A DNA stretch of 64,000 nucleotides from Muribaculaceae bacterium (lineage in GTDB: Bacteria; Bacteroidota; Bacteroidia; Bacteroidales; Muribaculaceae), in assembly GCA_028689665.1 (NCBI GenBank), contig JAQVCR010000004.1, positions 31,196 to 95,195 on the forward strand. Reading direction: 5' to 3'. The notes beneath the pieces were generated by a model, which was not told the DNA's origin, did no database searches, and saw nothing but the letters and a program-made list of their open reading frames with translations. This document shows positions 25,188-33,256 of this stretch, piece after piece. Numbering within the stretch: the stretch's first letter is position 1; each line of letters starts with the position of its first letter. Both the position numbers and the translations under genes were made by a program.

Positions 25188-26540
25188 ATGAGCGAGAAGA
25201 GAGCCTTATTCACAACGAAAATAGGAGTTATAGCCGCAACAGTAGGTTCGGCAGTAGGACTAGGAAATATATGGCGATTTCCTTACGAAACGGGGGTACA
25301 TGGTGGAGCGGCATTCTTGTTCGTCTATTTGATTTGCGTATTTCTGATAGGTATTCCGGTTATTTGTGCCGAGTTTATAGTAGGAAGAGGAACCCATAAA
25401 AATGCTTTAGGAGCATTTAAGCAATTACAGACAAAGCCCTATTGGCAAGTATGTTCGTATATAGGAATTTTAGCATCACTGATGATTCTTAGCTTCTATT
25501 CAGTAATAGCAGGCTGGACACTTGAGTATCTATTTCAAGCATTAACCGGCGCAATGGCGAGTGGGAATACAGGCGATTTTAGTAACAAATTCAATGAGTT
25601 TTGTACTTCACCATGGCAATCAACGCTATGGACGGTATTGTTTCTGTTAATTAATTATTTAGTACTTCGTCGAGGAGTAGAGAAAGGAATTGAGAGGATA
25701 TCCAATATCTTGATGCCGATATTGTTTGTGATATTGATACTTTTCAGTGTAAATTCATTGTTAATGCCAAAATCAAGTGAAGGATTAGCATTTCTTTTTT
25801 CGCCCGATTTTTCAAAAATCACCCCAACAGTCGTAGTTGGCGCAATGGGACAGGCTTTTTTCTCACTTAGTTTAGGATTAAGTGTATTGCTTACATATTC
25901 TTCTTATTTCTCTAATCAAGTAAGATTGGTTAGGAGTGCTTCAATAATAGCTATACTTGACACTTTTGTTGCCATAATATCCGGAATAATAATATTTCCT
26001 GCAGTGTTTTCTTATGGTGCAACTCCCGAAGAAGGGCCCAAATTAGTTTTTGAAATTTTCCCATCGATTTTTAGCGAAATGCCCGGAGGATATATTTGGT
26101 CGGTATTATTTTTTGTATTATTATTTTTTGCCTCTATAACATCAACAATCTCAATGAGTGAAATTTCGATAGCATTTTTCGTTGAAGAGTATAAAATGAA
26201 GCGCAAGAAAGCGACTAAACTAACGACCGGTGTTGCCATTGTGTTTGGCGTACTTAGTGCATTATCATTCGGAGTGTTAAGTGGTTACACTATTTTAGAT
26301 ATGACGATATTCGATATTCTTAATTATGTGTCGTCAAATATATTATTGCCCATTGGAGGAATCCTCTTTTCCATATTTGTCGGCTGGGTGGTAGATAAGG
26401 ATTTTGTAAAGAAAGAGCTTACAAATAACGGAACTATAAAAGTCTATACATATAGAATAATAATCTTTTTAATTAGATATGTTGCACCGATATCAATTGT
26501 GTTAATCTTTTTGTCGGGGCTAAATTTGATTCGTTTTTAA
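25188..26540 (+). CDS. Neurotransmitter:sodium symporter (NSS) family transporter, second copy
   Basis: 450 residues, clearly paralogous to the gene at 23524. TM1 reads ATVGSAVGLGNIWRFPYE, TM6 reads FFSLSLGLSVLLTYSSY, and the protein ends with a TM helix. The Tyr after WRFP and other pocket changes suggest a different substrate from the first copy. The gene follows the small membrane protein by 31 bases in the same orientation. Tandem NSS genes are known in gut Bacteroidetes, but the transported amino acids remain unassigned here. Confidence 0.93.
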   Translation: MSEKRALFTTKIGVIAATVGSAVGLGNIWRFPYETGVHGGAAFLFVYLICVFLIGIPVICAEFIVGRGTHKNALGAFKQLQTKPYWQVCSYIGILASLMILSFYSVIAGWTLEYLFQALTGAMASGNTGDFSNKFNEFCTSPWQSTLWTVLFLLINYLVLRRGVEKGIERISNILMPILFVILILFSVNSLLMPKSSEGLAFLFSPDFSKITPTVVVGAMGQAFFSLSLGLSVLLTYSSYFSNQVRLVRSASIIAILDTFVAIISGIIIFPAVFSYGATPEEGPKLVFEIFPSIFSEMPGGYIWSVLFFVLLFFASITSTISMSEISIAFFVEEYKMKRKKATKLTTGVAIVFGVLSALSFGVLSGYTILDMTIFDILNYVSSNILLPIGGILFSIFVGWVVDKDFVKKELTNNGTIKVYTYRIIIFLIRYVAPISIVLIFLSGLNLIRF

Positions 26541-26597
26541 TTAGTGCTTTGTATTTAATTATATAAGTTGTATATTCGCATTAAAATAATAATTATA

Positions 26598-27446
26598 GTG
26601 AATAAATTTATTCCATTTACTTTAAATATAGGCGGTGAGTTGCTCAAGGCAAATCGACCATTGGTAATGGGTATTCTAAATGTTACCCCCGATTCTTTCT
26701 ATTCAGTTAGTCGCTGTCCCGATGAAGCGAGTATCATAAAAAGAATAGAAACAATCGAAGAAGGAGGAGCCGATATAATAGATATAGGTGGCTATTCTTC
26801 ACGCCCGATGGCTGAAGACATATCGCCCGACGAGGAATATGCACGATTGTCAAAAGGGTTGAGCTTGATAAAGCGATATGCACCCGATACAATAATATCG
26901 ATAGATACATTTAGAGCCGATGTTGCTCGCCGGTGTATTGAAAACTATGGAGCGTCGATAATAAATGATATTTCAGGAGGAACGCTCGACGACAATATGT
27001 TTGCGACAGTAGGTCGGCTCGGAATGCCATATATATTGATGCACATGCGAGGTAACCCGACTACGATGACTAAATTGACAGATTATACCGATGTTACAGC
27101 CGATGTGATTTCAGACTTGTCGCATAAAGTATCGTTGCTTGTCGAGAATGGCGTTAATGATATAATTATCGACCCCGGCTTTGGCTTTAGTAAAAATGTT
27201 GAACAAAACTATGAACTAATGGCTCACCTTGAAGAATTTAAAGTATTCAATATGCCATTATTGGTAGGAATCTCTCGCAAGTCGATGATTTATAAGCTAC
27301 TCGAGACTACCCCCGAACAATCGCTTAATGGCACCTCGGTACTTAATACAATAGCATTGATGGCAGGAGCAAGCATATTGCGGGTACATGATGTAGCGCA
27401 AGCAGTCGAGACAGTGAAAATAGTAGAAACGACACTCAATCAATAA
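26598..27446 (+). CDS. folP: Dihydropteroate synthase
   Basis: 282 residues from the GTG at 26598. A TTG at 26568 would add ten residues that are atypical of the family. Family motifs are present: MGILNVTPDSFY (pterin site, first signature), GGADIIDIGGYSSRP (second signature), DTFRADVA, NDISGG, LMHMRGNP, DPGFGFSK, GISRKS and the terminal RVHDV. The enzyme joins p-aminobenzoate to dihydropterin pyrophosphate in folate synthesis and is the sulfonamide target. It is followed after 11 bases by cdaA, a pairing common in Bacteroidetes. Confidence 0.95.
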   Translation: MNKFIPFTLNIGGELLKANRPLVMGILNVTPDSFYSVSRCPDEASIIKRIETIEEGGADIIDIGGYSSRPMAEDISPDEEYARLSKGLSLIKRYAPDTIISIDTFRADVARRCIENYGASIINDISGGTLDDNMFATVGRLGMPYILMHMRGNPTTMTKLTDYTDVTADVISDLSHKVSLLVENGVNDIIIDPGFGFSKNVEQNYELMAHLEEFKVFNMPLLVGISRKSMIYKLLETTPEQSLNGTSVLNTIALMAGASILRVHDVAQAVETVKIVETTLNQ

Positions 27447-27457
27447 AGTAATTAATT

Positions 27458-28222
27458 ATGGAGCAATTTGGAATTAAAGATGCCTTAGATATATTGCTAG
27501 TAGCAGTCTTGCTCTTCTATCTATATAGAATGATGAAAGAGTCGGGCTCACTAAATATTTTCATTGGAGTGCTAGCCTTTATCATAGTGTGGGTAGTAGC
27601 CAGTGAGATATTAGAGATGAGGCTTATCGGCACGATATTAGATAAATTTATGAATATTGGGTTGATAATATTTGTAATTTTATTTCAAGAGCCTATAAAG
27701 CGATTTTTAGTAGATTTAGGTTCGCATAGACGATGGCGATATTTGCGTTCAAAGTTTTTTAAGCGAGATCAGAGTGTTGACAGCCATGCTTGGATAATGC
27801 CAATAGTGTATGCGTGTATGAGTATGTCGAAATCAAAGACCGGAGCGCTGATAGTAGTACAAGGCTCTAATTCGCTAGCAAAATATGAGAAACTAGGCGA
27901 TATAATCAATGCTGATATTAATTCGCGATTGATAGAAAATATATTTTTTAAGAATAGTCCTCTTCACGATGGAGCAATGATAATAGCCGATAATAAAGTA
28001 GTCGCCGCCGGTTGTGTGCTTCCTGTATCTCACGATGCGTCGGTACCCAAGCATTTAGGCCTTCGACATAGGTCGGCTTTGGGCGTATCACAAGCTACCG
28101 ATGCCGTAGCTGTTGTGGTATCGGAAGAGACAGGAAATATTTCGGTAGCAAAGGGCGGCAAATTGTATATAAGAATTTCTACCACCGATTTAGAGCATCA
28201 TCTAGCTTCTGCCATTGGCTGA
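27458..28222 (+). CDS. cdaA: Diadenylate cyclase (CdaA type)
   Basis: 254 residues. Three N-terminal membrane helices (~10-80) precede a DisA_N catalytic domain. The catalytic signatures DGA (171-173) and RHR (203-205) are intact, so c-di-AMP synthesis from two ATP is expected at the membrane. c-di-AMP usually controls potassium and osmolyte balance and cell-wall state. The order folP then cdaA is the standard Bacteroidetes arrangement, in contrast to the cdaA-cdaR-glmM order of Firmicutes. Confidence 0.95.
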   Translation: MEQFGIKDALDILLVAVLLFYLYRMMKESGSLNIFIGVLAFIIVWVVASEILEMRLIGTILDKFMNIGLIIFVILFQEPIKRFLVDLGSHRRWRYLRSKFFKRDQSVDSHAWIMPIVYACMSMSKSKTGALIVVQGSNSLAKYEKLGDIINADINSRLIENIFFKNSPLHDGAMIIADNKVVAAGCVLPVSHDASVPKHLGLRHRSALGVSQATDAVAVVVSEETGNISVAKGGKLYIRISTTDLEHHLASAIG

Positions 28223-28236
28223 CTTATATAGATAGC

Positions 28237-28267
28237 TTGTAGAAGTAATGACAATTTATTAATTTCG
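28237..28267 (+). promoter_or_regulatory. Promoter of the OPT transporter gene
   Basis: TTG (28237-28239), a 20-nt spacer, then TAATTTCG (28260-28267), one base off the TAnnTTTG consensus, 37 bp before the start codon. Confidence 0.55.
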
Positions 28268-28304
28268 CACATCATTATAAGTAATTAATACAATATATAC
28301 ATAA

Positions 28305-30245
28305 ATGAGAGAAGACGAAGAAATGGGCATTCATGAGAATGCCTTTAGAGAATTGGGAAAAGGTGAGAAATATGTGCCACCGATGCAACCCGAGAAAGTA
28401 TATCCCGAGGTAACGCCATATTCGGTAACGATGGGGTTAATAATGGCGATAGTATTTAGTGCCGCCGCAGCATTTTTAGGGCTGAAAGTAGGTCAAGTGT
28501 TTGAAGCAGCAATTCCAATAGCCATAATTGCAATAGGAATATCGGGTGCGACAAAGCGAAAAAATGCACTAGGACAAAATGTTATAATCCAATCGATAGG
28601 TTCATGCTCTGGAATTGTAGTAGCAGGAGCAATATTTACACTACCTGCATTATATATACTAAAAGCGAAATATCCGGAAATAGCAGTAAGTTTTATAGAA
28701 ATTTTTCTCAGCTCGATGCTGGGAGGTGTATTAGGAATATTATTTTTTATTCCATTTCGTAAATATTTTTGTGCCGATATGCATGGGAAATTTCCTTTTC
28801 CCGAAGCGACAGCCACTACACAAGTGCTAATATCGGGCGAAAAAGCAGGAAATCAAGCAAAACCATTAATTATAGCCGGGCTTATTGGCGGACTTTACGA
28901 CTTTGTATTGTCGACATTTGGATTTTGGAGCGAAGTGCTTACAACTAAAATTATCCCAGCCGGAGCTACCGCCGCAGAAAACTTAAAGATGGTATTTAAA
29001 GTGAATACCGGAGCAGCAGTGTTAGGTTTAGGCTATATCGTTGGCTTAAAATACAGCTTTATAATCTTTGCCGGTAGCGCATTTATCTGGTTTATAATTG
29101 TTCCACTTCTAGGAATGAGTATGGCAGAAGTATCGCCCGAAGACCTCTTTGCAAATTATGCACGCTATATAGGTATTGGTGGAATCGCAATGTCGGGTGT
29201 TATAGGAATCATAAAATCGTGGCCAATAATCAAAGGAGCAGTAGGATTAGCCGGACGTGAAATGAAGGGAGCCGAGACCGGAGGCGTAACAAAGCTGCTA
29301 AGAACACAGAAAGATATATCGATGAAAATATTGGTATATTCTTTAATTGCGGCACTAGCAATAACTTTTATGTTTTTCTATATCGGAGTAATTCATAATA
29401 TATTTCAGACATTAGTAGCATTTTTAGTTGTAACCATCATAGCATTTTTATTTACAACAGTAGCCGCTAATGCAATAGCAATAGTAGGATCGAATCCAGT
29501 ATCAGGAATGACACTGATGACATTAATAATAGCATCAGGAATCTTTGTTGCCATCGGTCTTAAAGGCGCATCGGGAATCGTTGCATCAATGGTAATTGGA
29601 GGTGTAGTGTGTACAGCATTATCAATGGCAGGAGGAATGGTAACCGACCTTAAAGTCGGTTATTGGCTAGGAAGCACCCCCCGCAAGCAAGAATCGTGGA
29701 AGTTTTTAGGTACATTAGTATCGGCGGCTACTGTAGGTGGTGTAATGCTGTTACTAAACGATGTGTATGGCTTTACAGGAGATAATGCACTTGCAGCACC
29801 ACAAGCAAATGCAATGGCTGCAGTGATAGAGCCATTGATGATGGGAGGCGAGACACCATGGTTGCTATATGGGATAGGCGCGATATTAGCAGTGTTGCTA
29901 AACTGGCTGGGTGTTCCTGCATTAGCGTTCTCGTTAGGAATGTTCATACCATTGCAACTAAATACACCGCTATTGATAGGCGGACTAATCAGTTGGTTTG
30001 TATCTACACGTTCAAAAGATGCAGCATTAAATAAGGCACGTCAAGAAAGAGGAACATTGTTAGCCTCAGGATTTATCGCCGGAGGAGCATTGATGGGAGT
30101 CGTAAGCACCGGAGTCCTTTATACCGGATTTAAGTATCAAAACGATTCACCGGAATGGGTACTTCAGACTGTCGGACTAGTAATTTATGCCGCTTTAATT
30201 GCCTATCTGGCATGGGATAGTATGAGGGCAAAAGTTCAGAAATAA
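28305..30245 (+). CDS. OPT family oligopeptide transporter
   Basis: 646 residues and about 15-16 hydrophobic helices. Family features include the N-terminal VTPYSVTMGLIMAIVFSAAA, the KFPFPEATATTQVLISGE loop near residues 165-182, and NPVSGMTLMTLI in the second half. OPT proteins import small peptides or metal chelates, usually with protons. This sequence fits the bacterial oligopeptide branch. Which substrate it carries is open. Monocistronic, with its own promoter and terminator. Confidence 0.93.
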   Translation: MREDEEMGIHENAFRELGKGEKYVPPMQPEKVYPEVTPYSVTMGLIMAIVFSAAAAFLGLKVGQVFEAAIPIAIIAIGISGATKRKNALGQNVIIQSIGSCSGIVVAGAIFTLPALYILKAKYPEIAVSFIEIFLSSMLGGVLGILFFIPFRKYFCADMHGKFPFPEATATTQVLISGEKAGNQAKPLIIAGLIGGLYDFVLSTFGFWSEVLTTKIIPAGATAAENLKMVFKVNTGAAVLGLGYIVGLKYSFIIFAGSAFIWFIIVPLLGMSMAEVSPEDLFANYARYIGIGGIAMSGVIGIIKSWPIIKGAVGLAGREMKGAETGGVTKLLRTQKDISMKILVYSLIAALAITFMFFYIGVIHNIFQTLVAFLVVTIIAFLFTTVAANAIAIVGSNPVSGMTLMTLIIASGIFVAIGLKGASGIVASMVIGGVVCTALSMAGGMVTDLKVGYWLGSTPRKQESWKFLGTLVSAATVGGVMLLLNDVYGFTGDNALAAPQANAMAAVIEPLMMGGETPWLLYGIGAILAVLLNWLGVPALAFSLGMFIPLQLNTPLLIGGLISWFVSTRSKDAALNKARQERGTLLASGFIAGGALMGVVSTGVLYTGFKYQNDSPEWVLQTVGLVIYAALIAYLAWDSMRAKVQK

Positions 30246-30259
30246 GATAAACAGCATAA

Positions 30260-30307
30260 AAATAGCGAGGTGCAGAAATTTATATTTGCATCTCGCTATT
30301 TTTTTTA
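30260..30307. terminator. Bidirectional terminator
   Basis: A long stem (about 15 pairs, 30260-30274 with 30287-30301, one G-U) followed on the plus strand by a run of T. The other side has AAAA, so it can also end tatC transcripts on the minus strand. Confidence 0.88.
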
Positions 30308-30322
30308 TGCTTTAAATTATTA

Positions 30323-31171
30323 TCATATAGTTTGTGTACCATTCTCCTCAACATCATCATCTTCAACTTCGGGCTTGTCTTTGGCTACAAAGAAAGCACT
30401 TAGTTCAAAGAGTCCATAAAGCGGAAGGAAAACAATCATAAGAGTGAACGGGTCGCCAGTCGGAGTTATTATCGCGGCAAGGATAAGCAATGCAGCAAAG
30501 GCATGTCGGCGGAATCGGCTAAAGAAAGAGCGTCGTAATACCCCAACAATAGATAACGCCCAAGCGAGTAGTGGCATTTCAAATATTATCCCCATAATGA
30601 AAATCATAACAAGGAAGTTATCCATATAAGAGTCGAGAGAAATCTGGTTAGGTACCATTTCGCTCACTTGATACTCGGCAAGAAATCTTAATGTAACTGG
30701 AAAGACAACGAAATATCCAACAGCAATACCAAGAAAAAACATAAAATTCCCTACAATAAAAGCACGAGTAACTCCGCGTCTTTCTTTAGAATATAGAGCT
30801 GGCTTTATGAATCCCCATAGCAAATATATAATAATAGGGAAAGAGAAAATAATCCCAAGCCAGAAAGATGTAGACATGTGAATAAAGAACTGCGAAGCTA
30901 ATTGTATATTAATTAGATTGACATGAAAAGAAGTAATATCGAAGTCGGGGAGCGCTGAAGAAAGAGTAGTGATGTAGTGAAAAAAGCGATATAAAATAAA
31001 ATCGGCTCGGCATGGAGCTAGAATGACATTGTCGAAAATATCTTTCATATAAATAAAAAACGCCGTCATTATAACAATCACGACAAGAGCAATCTTTAGA
31101 AGCACATTACGCAAAACGGCGATGTGGTCCCAAAACGACATTTCAACAAGATTTTCCTTGCTATTTTTCAT
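30323..31171 (-). CDS. tatC: Twin-arginine translocase subunit TatC
   Basis: 282 residues with six helices. Recognisable TatC stretches are MSFWDHIAVLRNVLL at the start (the E/D-x-x-x-x-L-R signal-recognition region), FIKPALYSKERRG in the cytoplasmic loop, and FEMPLLAWALSIVG late in the protein. It binds twin-arginine signal peptides of folded proteins. The C-terminal tail is acidic (VEDDDVEENG). It lies 41 bp after tatA on the same strand, giving a minimal TatAC system as usual in this phylum. Confidence 0.95.
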   Translation of the reverse strand: MKNSKENLVEMSFWDHIAVLRNVLLKIALVVIVIMTAFFIYMKDIFDNVILAPCRADFILYRFFHYITTLSSALPDFDITSFHVNLINIQLASQFFIHMSTSFWLGIIFSFPIIIYLLWGFIKPALYSKERRGVTRAFIVGNFMFFLGIAVGYFVVFPVTLRFLAEYQVSEMVPNQISLDSYMDNFLVMIFIMGIIFEMPLLAWALSIVGVLRRSFFSRFRRHAFAALLILAAIITPTGDPFTLMIVFLPLYGLFELSAFFVAKDKPEVEDDDVEENGTQTI

Positions 31172-31212
31172 AAATTAGTTTTGATAAAAACAAACAAAAT
31201 AAACTTGCGATA

Positions 31213-31458
31213 TTATTTTTTCTCGGCAGTCTTATCTTCTTTTTTGTCTTTATCATCTTTTTTGTCTTCGACAGGATTACTTATTTCGTCTTGAATTTCG
31301 TTTAATCCTTGTTTGAAACCCCTTACGCCTTTACCAATGCCTCTCATAAGTTCAGGAATTTTACGTCCTCCAAATAGCAAAAGGACAACTAATGCTATAA
31401 GAACAATCTCACCGGTACCGAGGTTGAAAAGAAGAGGAATACTAGAAAGTATATACAT
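31213..31458 (-). CDS. tatA: Twin-arginine translocase subunit TatA/E
   Basis: 81 residues. One N-terminal helix (~14-31) contains [20 protein letters not shown], the FGG-K/P hinge follows, and an amphipathic helix ([19 protein letters not shown]) leads to a charged Lys/Asp tail. It forms the pore-like complex of the Tat system with TatC, encoded just downstream. No separate TatB is seen, so this protein probably serves both roles. Confidence 0.95.
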   Translation of the reverse strand: MYILSSIPLLFNLGTGEIVLIALVVLLLFGGRKIPELMRGIGKGVRGFKQGLNEIQDEISNPVEDKKDDKDKKEDKTAEKK

Positions 31459-31488
31459 AATATATTAGTTTAAAATGATATAATGATG

Positions 31489-31496
31489 CAAATATA
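31489..31496 (-). promoter_or_regulatory. Putative -7 element for tatAC
   Basis: On the minus strand TATATTTG, 31 bp before the tatA start codon. The -33 part is not clear. Confidence 0.5.
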
Positions 31497-31539
31497 AATA
31501 ATTTATATGGAATATATGCTGAATAACATAAAAAATACG

Positions 31540-31547
31540 TACCTTTG
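31540..31547 (+). promoter_or_regulatory. Putative -7 element for fabD
   Basis: TACCTTTG, the commonest Bacteroidetes form, 35 bp before the fabD ATG. No TTG stands at the expected -33 distance. Confidence 0.55.
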
Positions 31548-31582
31548 CTACGTTAAATTTTAATCAAATTACAAGAAAGATT

Positions 31583-32461
31583 ATGAAAGCATTTGTATTC
31601 CCCGGACAAGGCGCTCAATTTGTAGGAATGGGCAAGGACCTATACGAAAACAACGCACTTGCTCATGAAATGTTTGAAAAAGCAAATGATGTTTTGGGTT
31701 TTAGAATAACTGATATGATGTTTGATGGAACTGAAGAAGATTTACGTCAGACTAAGGTAACGCAACCTGCAATATTTTTACATTCGGTTATTTTAGCAAA
31801 GACTTTAGGAGAAGAATTTAATCCCAATATGGTAGCCGGGCATTCATTAGGTGAATTTTCGGCATTAGTAGCAGCCGGAGTATTGCCATTTGAGCAAGGT
31901 TTACAACTAGTTTCGACCCGAGCAAAAGCAATGCAAACTGCTTGTGAGAACAATCCCTCGACAATGGCTGCAATATTAGGTCTTCCAAACGAGAAAGTGG
32001 AAGAAATCTGCGCAACGATAGATGACGTTGTAGCACCGGCAAATTATAACTGTCCGGGACAGGTTGTAATTTCGGGAACAATATCAGGTATCGAGGCAGC
32101 ATGTTCCAAAATGCTAGAGGCAGGAGCAAGACGAGCATTAGTGCTAAAGGTAGGAGGCGCATTTCACTCCCCATTGATGGAATCGGCACATGCAATATTG
32201 GCACATGCAATAGAAAATGCAGATTTTGCAACTCCAATATGTCCTGTATATCAAAACGTTGATGCAAAGCCACACACATGTCCTAAGGAAATTAAAGAGA
32301 ATTTAATATCGCAATTGACCTCACCGGTAAAATGGACACAAATAGTTCAAAATATGACAGCCGACGGCTTGACCGAAGTTGTAGAGCTCGGTCCGGGCAG
32401 TGTGCTTCAAGGATTAGTAAAGAAGATTTCTCCGGAAGTGATTACATCGGGGAAACAATAA
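31583..32461 (+). CDS. fabD: Malonyl-CoA:ACP transacylase
   Basis: 292 residues. FPGQGAQFVGMGKDL opens the acyltransferase fold, Ser88 in GHSLGE is the nucleophile, and GGAFHSPLM supplies the catalytic His. QVVISG lies between. It loads malonyl groups onto acyl carrier protein for fatty acid synthesis. It stands alone here, with its own promoter and terminator, rather than in a fab cluster. Confidence 0.95.
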   Translation: MKAFVFPGQGAQFVGMGKDLYENNALAHEMFEKANDVLGFRITDMMFDGTEEDLRQTKVTQPAIFLHSVILAKTLGEEFNPNMVAGHSLGEFSALVAAGVLPFEQGLQLVSTRAKAMQTACENNPSTMAAILGLPNEKVEEICATIDDVVAPANYNCPGQVVISGTISGIEAACSKMLEAGARRALVLKVGGAFHSPLMESAHAILAHAIENADFATPICPVYQNVDAKPHTCPKEIKENLISQLTSPVKWTQIVQNMTADGLTEVVELGPGSVLQGLVKKISPEVITSGKQ

Positions 32462-32482
32462 TAGATAGTATTTGATATATAA

Positions 32483-32525
32483 AAAACGGTTAGTAGAATC
32501 GATAAAGATTTCTACTAACCGTTTT
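32483..32525. terminator. Bidirectional terminator
   Basis: A 16-bp stem (32483-32498 with 32510-32525), with A-rich and T-rich flanks, between convergent fabD and the TM2-domain gene. Confidence 0.87.
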
Positions 32526-32544
32526 CATTTATAGATTAAAAAGA

Positions 32545-32880
32545 TTAAAGTGTCATTGCTAATTGAGTGAAATTCTTTTCACGCGTAGTATTCATGATGA
32601 AGAACCAGTCGATAATAGTCCAAATTCCACAACCACCACCTGTAAGTAATTTACCAATTCCCATACCAATGTCGCCAATAAAGAAACGGTCGATACCAAG
32701 AGGGCCAAGGAAAATAGATAGGATAAGCGACAATGTGGGATCATTGAATTGCATAAGCGAAAGAAGCACCCATTTATCTTCAGGAAGTTTCAATAAACGT
32801 TCGCGAATAATTGGAAGTTTATCTTCGGGGAAGTTTTTACTGTTTATTAAGATAAACAAGTCTACTTTTTGAGAATCCAT
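32545..32880 (-). CDS. TM2 domain protein
   Basis: 111 residues. The first ~55 residues are soluble and helical. The last half is a TM2 domain: LSLILSIFLGPLGIDRFFIG, a short loop, then GKLLTGGGCGIWTIIDWFFI, giving two helices joined by the DRF turn. TM2 proteins are small membrane proteins of unclear function. It has a clear promoter of its own and ends at the shared terminator. Confidence 0.88.
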   Translation of the reverse strand: MDSQKVDLFILINSKNFPEDKLPIIRERLLKLPEDKWVLLSLMQFNDPTLSLILSIFLGPLGIDRFFIGDIGMGIGKLLTGGGCGIWTIIDWFFIMNTTREKNFTQLAMTL

Positions 32881-32924
32881 AATAATTGTTTTTATATGAT
32901 TAATTGATTGTTAAAGTCTAATAC

Positions 32925-32956
32925 GCAAATATAAGATACTTTATCCGAAGTATCAA
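32925..32956 (-). promoter_or_regulatory. Promoter of the TM2 gene
   Basis: On the minus strand TATATTTG (complement of 32925-32932) with TTG 21 nt upstream (complement of 32954-32956). Confidence 0.65.
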
Positions 32957-33081
32957 TAAAAAATGATATATTTCATAAATTTTTAGCAAATACAATTATT
33001 AGACGAATAGAACGAAATCGCAGATGTTAATAAAAGTTATAATTTATGCTGTGCAGGGTTACAACCTATTGTTATTTTAAA

Positions 33082-33089
33082 TACCTTTG
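33082..33089 (+). promoter_or_regulatory. Putative -7 element of the TolC/HlyD/MFS operon
   Basis: TACCTTTG, placing the transcript start near 33096 and giving a leader of about 160 nt before the TolC-family start codon. No good TTG is seen at -33. Confidence 0.55.
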
Positions 33090-33109
33090 CAAAAGAAAAA
33101 TTCATCAAT

Positions 33110-33196
33110 ATGAGATACGTCAAAGAAATATATCAAATAAGATATAAAAACAAAATTCATTATTTCCACTCGTGGGGAGTCTCTTTTCAGATTTAG
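33110..33196 (+). CDS. Possible 28-residue leader peptide upstream of the efflux operon
   Basis: An ATG starts about 14 nt after the predicted transcription start and the frame ends at TAG, 60 nt before the TolC-family gene. The peptide starts MRYVKEIYQIRY, is basic and aromatic, and ends HYFHSWGVSFQI. Position, size and the drug-exporter context fit a translational-attenuation leader such as those upstream of resistance genes. No known arrest motif is recognised and no mutually exclusive hairpins could be established by eye, so it may also be chance. Confidence 0.35.
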   Translation: MRYVKEIYQIRYKNKIHYFHSWGVSFQI

Positions 33197-33256
33197 ACGT
33201 AACGCCATTATTTCATATTATCTAATTAGAAATTTTTCATCTTAATATTTTACATT

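Larger units (their letters stand above)
32881..33256. other. Divergent intergenic region with two promoters and a possible leader ORF
   Basis: A 376-bp AT-rich gap. It holds the minus-strand promoter of the TM2 gene, a plus-strand TACCTTTG element at 33082-33089 and a 28-codon reading frame (33110-33196) before the efflux operon. A short imperfect palindrome, GGTTACAACC (33057-33066), lies just upstream of the -7 element and could be an operator. Nothing else is recognised. Confidence 0.5.

Noticed and set aside
26568-26597. TTG start for folP
   Set aside because: It would add a short hydrophobic stretch (IKIIIIV) absent from the family; the GTG at 26598 gives a normal N-terminus.
33165-33185. 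Hairpin around CACTCGTGGGGAGT as a transcription attenuator
   Set aside because: Only a four-base stem can form and no T tract follows.
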